Source: Pseudomonadota bacterium
GTDB lineage: Bacteria; Pseudomonadota; Gammaproteobacteria; Xanthomonadales; Xanthomonadaceae
Direction of reading: 5' to 3'
Assembly (NCBI GenBank): GCA_023393895.1
Contig: JAEXBT010000100.1
Coordinates: 1-5,103, forward strand
Length of the DNA: 5,103 bases
The position numbers were made by a program, and so were the translations under genes. The notes beneath the pieces are model-generated. The model worked only from the letters and a program-made list of their open reading frames with translations, was not told the origin of the DNA and ran no database searches. Positions 1 to 4,258 of the stretch are shown one piece after another (positions within the stretch are counted from its first letter, which is position 1; the number at the start of each line of letters is the position of its first letter).

Positions 1-157
1 TCCCCGGCATCACCCGCTGCACGCGGCCCTTGTAGAGGTTGCCGACCACGCCACGCTGGCCGCCGCGCTCGATGTGCAGTTCCTGCAGCATGCCGTTCTC
101 GACCACGGCCACACGCGTCTCGCGCGGGGTGACGTTGACCAGGATCTCCTCGCTCAT
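1..157 (-). CDS. rng: Ribonuclease G, N-terminal fragment
   Basis: RNase G is an endoribonuclease of the RNase E/G family that matures the 5' end of 16S rRNA and takes part in mRNA decay. Only the first 52 codons are inside the window; the gene continues past its left edge. The N-terminus begins MSEEILVNVTPRETRVAVVE, the typical RNase G opening, and residues 38-52 (VGNLYKGRVQRVMPG) are the conserved start of the S1-like RNA-binding region. The ATG is set by homology at the N-terminus and overlaps the maf stop codon in an ATGA, so translation is probably coupled to maf. The catalytic acidic residues lie outside the window and cannot be checked. RNase E is the only close alternative, and the N-terminus fits RNase G better. 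Confidence 0.93.
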   Translation of the reverse strand, partial: MSEEILVNVTPRETRVAVVENGMLQELHIERGGQRGVVGNLYKGRVQRVMPG

Positions 158-723
158 GCGGCAACCCCGAAGCCGCGCAGCAGGGTCGCGGTCTCGAACA
201 GCGGCAAGCCCATCACCCCGGAATGGCTGCCCGCCAGGTGCGCGATGAAGCCCTGCGCCGCGCCCTGGATGGCATAGGCGCCGGCCTTGTCTTGCCATTC
301 GCCGGTGTTGAGGTAGCGTTCGATGCGGGCATCGTCGAGCGCATCGAACGTGACTTTGGAGATGGAGGTCGCCTGACGCTCGTCGCCCGCCGAAACCAGC
401 CAGACCGAGGTCGCGACCGTATGCGTGCGCCCGGAGAGCCGACGCAACATCCGCGCAGCCGCATCGGCATCGGCCGGCTTGCCGAACACTTCGCCATCCA
501 GGATCACTTCGGTGTCGGCGCCGATGACCATCGCACCCGGCACCGCGACCACCTGCAACAGGCCCGCGCCCGCCTTCTCCCGCGCCACGCGCGAGACATA
601 GTCCAGCGCCGGCTCATCCTCACCGCGTTGCTCGGGAATGTCGATGTCGAGGATGCCGAAGTCGAGGCCCAACCGGGCCAGCAATTCGGAACGGCGCGGT
701 GAGCGCGAGGCAAGATGCAGCAT
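154..723 (-). CDS. maf: Maf family nucleoside triphosphate pyrophosphatase (YhdE-type dTTP/UTP pyrophosphatase)
   Basis: This is a 189-residue cytoplasmic Maf protein, the normal family length. Such enzymes hydrolyse non-canonical or selected nucleoside triphosphates to the monophosphate plus pyrophosphate. Visible motifs are the N-terminal LASRSPRRSELL (residues 4-15), GADTEV with the catalytic aspartate D70, GKP with K82, a LSGRTH segment (96-101), DKAGAYAIQG (145-154) and VMGLPL near the end. The DKAGAYxIQG form matches the YhdE subgroup (dTTP/UTP) rather than the YceF subgroup (m7GTP), which has a different sequence there; substrate is inferred from this. The reading frame stays open further upstream, but the family start MLHLASRSPRR places the ATG here. 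No strong Shine-Dalgarno is visible. The stop overlaps the rng start by 4 bp, so the two form an operon. Confidence 0.95.
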   Translation of the reverse strand: MLHLASRSPRRSELLARLGLDFGILDIDIPEQRGEDEPALDYVSRVAREKAGAGLLQVVAVPGAMVIGADTEVILDGEVFGKPADADAAARMLRRLSGRTHTVATSVWLVSAGDERQATSISKVTFDALDDARIERYLNTGEWQDKAGAYAIQGAAQGFIAHLAGSHSGVMGLPLFETATLLRGFGVAA

Positions 724-874
724 GCGGGCAGGATAACCCGCGCAAGCTGTAGGAAAGGCCACCGCGCGGCGCTGAATCGGCGCCAACAGGGCGCGGCAGC
801 GCAACCCCGTCCCGTCTCACGGCCCGTTAACCCTGGCAGGCCCACCCTTTCCGCGATACGCACAGGAGCACCAC
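724..874. promoter_or_regulatory. Divergent intergenic region between maf and the SIMPL-domain gene
   Basis: These 151 bp separate maf-rng (minus) from the SIMPL-domain gene (plus), so both promoters should lie here by position. I find no convincing -35/-10 pair on either strand. The plus side has only a weak GATACG at 855-860, which is too close to the start codon to trust. The call rests on gene arrangement alone. Confidence 0.35.
864..868 (+). promoter_or_regulatory. Ribosome binding site that fixes a GTG start
   Basis: AGGAG lies six bases upstream of a GTG at 875. It supports GTG as the initiation codon of the SIMPL-domain protein, rather than the in-frame ATG at 908, which would shorten the basic N-region of the signal peptide. 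Confidence 0.75.
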
Positions 875-1630
875 GTGACCCGATCCCGCCTGTCCCTCCG
901 CCCGCTGATGCTGGCGATCGCCCTTGCCACAGGAACCGCCATGACTTCCGGCTGCGCCCAGACTTCCACACCCGTCGCCCCGATGGTGTCCAGCGACGGG
1001 ACCCTGCTCTCGGTGAGCGCGGAGGCGAGCAGCAAGCGCGTGCCCGACGTCGCCACCATTTCCACCGGCGTGGTCACCCGCGGCGCCGACACCAACACCG
1101 CGATGCGCCAGAACGCCGAGCAGATGGCGAAGGTGATGGCGGCGCTGAAGGCCGCCGGCATCCCCGAGCGCGACATCCAGACCAGCGGCATCAACCTCAA
1201 CCCGCAATACCACTACCAGCAGAACGAGACGCCGCGCATCACCGGTTACGAGGCGCGCAACACGGTCAGCGTGAAGGTGCGCGACCTCGCCAAGCTCGGC
1301 AAGATCATGGACACCCTGGTCGCGCAGGGCGCCAACGAACTTAACGGCCCCAGCTTCGAGGTGGACAAGCCGGACGAGGCCTATGACGAGGCACGCCGCG
1401 CCGCGCTGGAGAAGGCGCAGGCGCGCGCCGAGATGTACGCGAAGACGCTCGGGCTGCGCGTGCGCCGGATCGTGAGCATCGACGAAGGCAGCGGCGGCTT
1501 CCGCCCGCCGGTGATGTACGGCGGCATGCGCGCGATGGCGCCCGCCGCCCAGATGGAATCCACCCAGGTTTCACCCGGCGAAAGCAACCTGTCTGTCACC
1601 CTCAACATCGTGTTTGAACTCGGCCGCTGA
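875..1630 (+). CDS. SIMPL domain-containing (DUF541, YggE-like) envelope protein, probable lipoprotein
   Basis: This 251-residue protein has an exported N-terminus: a basic stretch (R3, R5, R9), a hydrophobic core at about 11-22, and Cys27 in MTSGC. That resembles a lipoprotein signal, although the -3 position is Thr instead of the usual Leu/Val/Ile, so cleavage by signal peptidase I remains possible. Ala28 after the Cys would favour the outer membrane if it is lipidated. The SIMPL/DUF541 domain covers about residues 42-249. Its hallmarks are SVSAEASSKRVPDVATISTG (46-65), ITGYEARNTVSVKVRDLAKLG (around 122-142), GANELNGPSF (152-161), an ARRAALEKAQARAEMYAKTLG helix, and a closing VTLNIVFEL strand. 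E. coli YggE, of this family, has been linked to lower oxidative stress, but the molecular function is not established. The gene is first in a short plus-strand unit with the 49-codon gene 15 bp downstream. Confidence 0.9.
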   Translation: MTRSRLSLRPLMLAIALATGTAMTSGCAQTSTPVAPMVSSDGTLLSVSAEASSKRVPDVATISTGVVTRGADTNTAMRQNAEQMAKVMAALKAAGIPERDIQTSGINLNPQYHYQQNETPRITGYEARNTVSVKVRDLAKLGKIMDTLVAQGANELNGPSFEVDKPDEAYDEARRAALEKAQARAEMYAKTLGLRVRRIVSIDEGSGGFRPPVMYGGMRAMAPAAQMESTQVSPGESNLSVTLNIVFELGR

Positions 1631-1635
1631 GCGGC

Positions 1636-1639
1636 AAGG
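1636..1639 (+). promoter_or_regulatory. Ribosome binding site of the 49-codon gene
   Basis: AAGG sits six bases before the ATG at 1646. It prefers this start over an out-of-frame ATG at 1641 and is part of the evidence that the short frame is translated. Confidence 0.5.
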
Positions 1640-1645
1640 CATGCG

Positions 1646-1795
1646 ATGACCCGCGACAGGCAGAAGACCCCCGGCTACCCGGAAGAAGTCCCCGGCGACA
1701 AGGACGAGGCGCAGACACCGGTGCCGCGCAAGCCCCGCAACCCCGATGAGGGCGGGATGCAGCGCGACCCGGAACCGGAGACCTCGACGGACTGA
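1646..1795 (+). CDS. Small hydrophilic, proline-rich hypothetical protein (49 aa)
   Basis: I do not recognise a named family. The frame encodes 49 residues starting MTRDRQKTPGYPEEVPGDKD and ending in TSTD. It is almost entirely charged or proline/glycine (9 Pro, many Asp/Glu/Arg/Lys), with no hydrophobic segment, so it is most likely cytoplasmic and disordered. Codon use is strongly G/C at third positions, as in its neighbours. Support for expression: an AAGG ribosome binding site at proper spacing, a position 15 bp after the SIMPL gene stop on the same strand, and a strong terminator starting 25 bp after its own stop, as expected for the last gene of a transcript. Short proteins of similar DEGG/RDPEPE-ending character are, as I recall, annotated as hypothetical in Xanthomonadaceae, but I cannot verify this. 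No function is assigned. Confidence 0.6.
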   Translation: MTRDRQKTPGYPEEVPGDKDEAQTPVPRKPRNPDEGGMQRDPEPETSTD

Positions 1796-1820
1796 TCCCC
1801 GGAACGGACAGGCGACACCG

Positions 1821-1848
1821 AAGGGCCCCATGGGGGCCCTTTTTCTTT
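1821..1848 (+). terminator. Intrinsic terminator after the SIMPL/49-aa unit
   Basis: A perfect 9-bp stem (AAGGGCCCC at 1821-1829 with GGGGCCCTT at 1833-1841) closes an ATG triloop and runs into TTTTTCTTT (1840-1848). It is oriented for plus-strand transcription. It separates the SIMPL-domain unit from the tonB-like gene, which therefore needs its own promoter between about 1849 and 1911. There is no comparable T-run on the minus strand. Confidence 0.9.
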
Positions 1849-1911
1849 GTGGCGTGTCGGCAACCCCATCGCACCGCGCCATGCGTTATCCAGCAGGCCC
1901 ACTCACGGTCT

Positions 1912-1916
1912 GGAGG
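1912..1916 (+). promoter_or_regulatory. Strong ribosome binding site of the tonB-like gene
   Basis: GGAGG (with a following T, close to the anti-16S consensus) is six bases upstream of the ATG at 1923. It confirms that start over the in-frame Met13. Confidence 0.8.
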
Positions 1917-1922
1917 TAGCCC

Positions 1923-2612
1923 ATGGAAAAAACGCTTCGCAACCCGCAGCCGCGCGCGATGCACGCGATTGATCCCGTGCGGATCGGCGGCATCAGCAGC
2001 GCGATCGCGCTGCACCTGATCGCGCTCGCGTTGCTGATGATGCCAGCACAACTGCCACTGGCAGTCGCGGACGCCGAAGACCGCACCCGGGTGGTGCCCA
2101 TCTTCGATCCCGCACCACCACCACCGCCGCCCCCACCGGTCGAAGTGGCCGTGGTGCAGCGCACGCCCGTGCGCCCGGCGGCACGTCCGCTGGAACCGGC
2201 GCCGGTGCAGGTGGATCCCGCTGAGGACGTCGCGCTCCCGGGCGTGCCAGACGTTCCTGTATTCGCCGACGCCGGGGAACCGCTGTCGCCGCCAGGCGGG
2301 GACGGTGCCGCGAGCGGAGGCGATGACGCGCCGGTGTCCGGCATCGCACTGCAGTACCTGGTCAATCCGGCCCCCAGCTATCCGCGTGACGCCCTGCGCG
2401 ATGGCCTTGAAGGCACGGTGCTGCTGCGCGTGCTGGTCGATGAGCAGGGCCGGCCGCTGGAGGTGCATGTGGAAAGGAGCAGTGGCCACCGCCTGCTCGA
2501 TCGCGCCGCACGCGAACAGGTGCTTCGGCGCTGGGCCTTCATGCCGGCCCAGCGCGGTGGCCGCCCGGTGCGCGCGATCGGCACGGTGCCGGTGGATTTC
2601 CGGATCGACTGA
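1923..2612 (+). CDS. TonB family energy transducer
   Basis: This is a 229-residue inner-membrane-anchored periplasmic protein with the standard TonB layout. It has a short basic cytoplasmic N-terminus, one membrane segment at about 21-49 with a His at position 31, a proline-rich periplasmic spacer (about 59-125, including eight consecutive prolines at 65-72), a short Gly/Ala/Asp linker, and a C-terminal TonB domain at about 140-229. The domain shows the P-x-YP-x2-A pattern (NPAPSYPRDAL), GLEGTVLLRVLVDEQGRP, an RRWAFMPAQ segment, and a final VPVDFRI strand. Such proteins couple proton motive force, via ExbB/ExbD, to TonB-dependent outer-membrane receptors. No exbB, exbD or receptor gene is in the window, so the cargo is unknown; with multiple TonB paralogues common in this family, I leave the symbol empty. 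It is separated from the upstream unit by a terminator. Confidence 0.93.
   Translation: MEKTLRNPQPRAMHAIDPVRIGGISSAIALHLIALALLMMPAQLPLAVADAEDRTRVVPIFDPAPPPPPPPPVEVAVVQRTPVRPAARPLEPAPVQVDPAEDVALPGVPDVPVFADAGEPLSPPGGDGAASGGDDAPVSGIALQYLVNPAPSYPRDALRDGLEGTVLLRVLVDEQGRPLEVHVERSSGHRLLDRAAREQVLRRWAFMPAQRGGRPVRAIGTVPVDFRID
1996..2013. repeat. 18-bp perfect palindrome inside the tonB-like gene
   Basis: GCAGCGCGATCGCGCTGC is its own reverse complement and contains the octamer GCGATCGC. It lies in codons 25-31 (SSAIALH) of the membrane segment. It may be a coincidence of codon choice in GC-rich DNA; no function is claimed. Confidence 0.5.
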
Positions 2613-2620
2613 GTCAGGCA

Positions 2621-2648
2621 CGGCGGCGGGCCGGACCGCCGCCGCTTT
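2621..2648 (+). terminator. GC-rich hairpin at the tonB/rlmH convergent junction
   Basis: CGGCGGCGG (2621-2629) pairs perfectly with CCGCCGCCG (2636-2644) around a six-base loop, beginning 8 bp after the tonB-like stop. Only a short CTTTGT follows on the plus strand, so termination may be weaker than at 1821-1848. The hairpin lies just beyond the rlmH stop and could also act on, or stabilise, the minus-strand transcript, but no T-run follows in that direction. Confidence 0.55.
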
Positions 2649-2649
2649 G

Positions 2650-3120
2650 TCACGCGCGGTGGTAGGGATGATTGGCCAGCATCGAAGTGGCCCGGTACAG
2701 CTGCTCGGCCAGCACCAGCCTCACCAGCATGTGCGGCAGGGTCAGCGGCCCCAGCGACCAGCCTTCGTCCGCGCGGTCCAGCACGGCGGGCGCATGCCCT
2801 TCCGGGCCGCCGACAAGGAAGGCGAGATCCCGGCCCTGCCCGCGCCAGTGCGCCAGCCGCGCAGCGAGGTCTTCGGAGCTCCACGGCTTGCCACGGCCAT
2901 CCAGCGCCACCACCCATGCCCCTTTCGGCAGCGCGGCGATCACCCGTTCACCCTCTTCGGCCATCGCACGCTGCGCATCCCGGCCCTTGCCACGCACGCC
3001 CGGCGCCACCTCGACAAGCTCGAGCGGCAGACCATGCGACAGGCGCTTCTGGTATTCGGCGAAGCCCTCGGCCACCCAGTACGGCGGCTTCTCGCCGACC
3101 GCGACCAGCCGCGCCTTCAT
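2650..3120 (-). CDS. rlmH: 23S rRNA (pseudouridine1915-N3)-methyltransferase RlmH
   Basis: This is a 156-residue SPOUT-class (knotted) SAM-dependent methyltransferase that methylates pseudouridine 1915 in helix 69 of 23S rRNA on assembled ribosomes. The length matches the family (about 155). Visible signatures are MKARLVAVGEK at the start, YQKRL (23-27), VALDGRGKPWSSEDLA in the middle, the SAM-loop motif FLVGGPEGH (101-109), SLGPLTLPHMLVRLVLAEQLYRA (122-144), and the invariant C-terminus NHPYHR. The frame is open upstream through the rsfS end, but the family N-terminus fixes the ATG at 3120. It follows rsfS by 16 bp and is probably co-transcribed. The Shine-Dalgarno is weak, so coupling to rsfS translation is plausible. 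It ends the minus-strand run, facing the tonB-like gene. Confidence 0.97.
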   Translation of the reverse strand: MKARLVAVGEKPPYWVAEGFAEYQKRLSHGLPLELVEVAPGVRGKGRDAQRAMAEEGERVIAALPKGAWVVALDGRGKPWSSEDLAARLAHWRGQGRDLAFLVGGPEGHAPAVLDRADEGWSLGPLTLPHMLVRLVLAEQLYRATSMLANHPYHRA

Positions 3121-3136
3121 CGCCGGATATCCCGGC

Positions 3137-3547
3137 TCAGATCGTGTCTTCGGCGCCGGTCTCGCCCGGCGGCTCGTCGCCGACCGTCCACAGGCGCTCC
3201 AGCGCGTAGAACTCGCGCACACGCGGCAGCATGACGTGGACGATGACGTCGCCGAGGTCGACCAGCACCCACTCGGCCTCCTGCTCGCCTTCCACGCCCA
3301 GTGGCTGATAGTCGAGCTTCTTGGCGAAGATCACCACTTCCTCGGCAATCGACTTGACGTGCCGCGTCGACGTGCCGGATGCGACCACCATGTAGTCGCA
3401 GACGCTGCTCTTGCCGCGCACGTCCAGCTCGACCACGTCCTGCGCCTTCAGGTTCTCCACCGCGTCGTGCACGGTCTTCAGCAGGACATCCACCGGCGGC
3501 GGCGGCGTGGGCGCGGTGGTCTTGATGACTTGGGCCTGGTTGGTCAA
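3137..3547 (-). CDS. rsfS: Ribosomal silencing factor RsfS
   Basis: RsfS (RsfA/YbeB, Iojap family) binds uL14 on the 50S subunit and blocks 30S joining when nutrients are scarce. The protein has 136 residues. The Iojap domain spans about 20-123, with VELDVRGKSSVCDYMVVASG (39-58), TSTRHVKSIAEEV (59-71), PLGVEGEQEAEWVLVDLGDV (82-101) and HVMLPRVREFYALERLW (104-120). A short acidic tail (GDEPPGETGAEDTI) follows. The start is a TTG: no in-frame ATG, GTG or other TTG lies between it and nadD. Its N-terminal TNQAQVIKT resembles what I recall for Xanthomonad homologues, and a GAGAG Shine-Dalgarno-like stretch sits 7 bases upstream. Residues 15-18 are four prolines in a row. It sits between nadD and rlmH, the usual neighbours. 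Confidence 0.96.
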   Translation of the reverse strand: MTNQAQVIKTTAPTPPPPVDVLLKTVHDAVENLKAQDVVELDVRGKSSVCDYMVVASGTSTRHVKSIAEEVVIFAKKLDYQPLGVEGEQEAEWVLVDLGDVIVHVMLPRVREFYALERLWTVGDEPPGETGAEDTI

Positions 3548-3554
3548 ACGGCGT

Positions 3555-3559
3555 CTCTC
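3555..3559 (-). promoter_or_regulatory. Probable ribosome binding site supporting the TTG start of rsfS
   Basis: On the minus strand this reads GAGAG, seven bases before the TTG at 3547-3545. It is a modest match but the only one in the leader, and it agrees with the TTG start. Confidence 0.45.
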
Positions 3560-3576
3560 GGGCAGGGAACGGGGCG

Positions 3577-3582
3577 ATTCTA
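3577..3582 (-). promoter_or_regulatory. Possible -10 element ahead of rsfS
   Basis: The minus strand reads TAGAAT, a 5/6 match to TATAAT and an unusually AT-rich spot in this sequence. It lies 29 bp upstream of the rsfS start. The -35 region at 16-18 bp spacing is poor (ACGGCG-like), so a promoter here is only a suggestion. Confidence 0.3.
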
Positions 3583-3587
3583 GCGCG

Positions 3588-3603
3588 GGCGGGTGAACCC
3601 GCC
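3588..3603 (-). other. Hairpin in the nadD-rsfS intergenic leader
   Basis: On the minus strand GGCGGG, loop TTCA, CCCGCC forms a 6-bp stem directly after the nadD stop codon. No T-run follows, so it is not a standard intrinsic terminator. It could be a processing or stability element that sets different nadD and rsfS mRNA levels. Confidence 0.45.
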
Positions 3604-3604
3604 G

Positions 3605-4255
3605 TCAGCGCGACCGATACAGGGCATGCCGGTCGATGTAGTCAGCGACCTGCGGCGGGGTCCACTCGCGCCATAGCACCCCCTCGGCGATATGCGCGCG
3701 CAGGGCGCTGGAGGATTCGGGACGCAGCGGCAGTTTCAGGCGCAGCAGCAGGCCGTGCGCCGCCGCGTGCAGGGCGCTCACCTGCTGCCGCCAGCGCGGT
3801 GCGGCGAACGCGCGAAGCACCGGCGGCAAGGCTTCCGCATCGATCAGGCTGCCGGGCCGCTCGGCGATGACGATGTGCGCGAAGTCGGACAGTTCGCTCC
3901 ATCGCCGCCATCCCGGCAGACCAAGAAAACTGTCGGCGCCGATCAGGATGGCAAGCGGTGTGGTGTCGCCCAGCTCTGCGCGCAGGCCGATGAGCGTGTC
4001 GATGGTGTAGGAAGGCCCCGCGCGACGCAGCTCGCGGTCATCCAGATGCAGGCCGCGCTGGCCTTCAAGCGCGAGCGCCAGCATGTCGCTGCGCTGTCCG
4101 GCGGTGGCTTCGGTCGGCCCCTTGTGCGGCGGGTCGGCGGCCGGCATCAGCCAGACATCGGCCTGCAGGCGGTCGCGCGCAAAGCGGGCGACGGCGAGGT
4201 GGCCAAGGTGGACGGGGTCGAAGGTGCCGCCGTACTGGATCCGCAACGTCGACAT
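3605..4255 (-). CDS. nadD: Nicotinate-nucleotide adenylyltransferase
   Basis: NadD joins ATP and nicotinate mononucleotide to give deamido-NAD plus pyrophosphate, an essential step of NAD synthesis in the cytoplasm. The 216-residue length is normal. The nucleotidyltransferase signature GGTFDPVHLGHL is at residues 9-20 (the HxGH motif is 16-19), PPHKG at 42-46, a SYTIDTL substrate-loop motif at 82-88, GADSFLGLPGW at 106-116, and the C-terminal SSSALR at 181-186, matching the family's ISSTxIR nucleotide-binding motif with Ser for Thr. The ATG start gives the expected short N-terminus before GGTFDP. It begins 3 bp after the holA stop, so the two are almost surely one transcript and translationally coupled. 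Confidence 0.97.
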   Translation of the reverse strand: MSTLRIQYGGTFDPVHLGHLAVARFARDRLQADVWLMPAADPPHKGPTEATAGQRSDMLALALEGQRGLHLDDRELRRAGPSYTIDTLIGLRAELGDTTPLAILIGADSFLGLPGWRRWSELSDFAHIVIAERPGSLIDAEALPPVLRAFAAPRWRQQVSALHAAAHGLLLRLKLPLRPESSSALRAHIAEGVLWREWTPPQVADYIDRHALYRSR

Positions 4256-4258
4256 CGC

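Noticed and set aside
223..702. A 159-codon plus-strand open frame antisense to maf
   Set aside because: The opposite frame encodes a complete Maf protein with all its motifs. This one has no ribosome binding site or family signature.
724..804. A 27-residue N-terminal extension of maf
   Set aside because: The frame is open, but Maf proteins start at MLHLASRSPRR-like sequence. The extension is arginine- and alanine-rich, unconserved in character, and fills the divergent promoter region.
1849..1911. A sigma-70 promoter or Fur box for the tonB-like gene
   Set aside because: A promoter must exist near here because a terminator precedes the gene. The only candidates (TTGTGG near 1847 and GTTATC near 1885) have spacing that is too long, and no GATAATGATAATCATTATC-like Fur site is seen.
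1602..2621. A 339-codon minus-strand open frame across the terminator and the tonB-like gene
   Set aside because: It runs antisense to a clear TonB domain protein and its terminator. Its translation is rich in Arg, His, Ala and Cys with no family resemblance, as expected for a GC-rich shadow frame.
3121..3222. A 34-residue N-terminal extension of rlmH overlapping rsfS
   Set aside because: RlmH starts at MKARLVAVGEK by family alignment. The extension is a shifted reading of the rsfS 3' end.
2672..3583. A 303-codon plus-strand open frame antisense to rlmH and rsfS
   Set aside because: It is covered by two strongly recognised genes on the other strand, and its low-complexity translation matches nothing I know.
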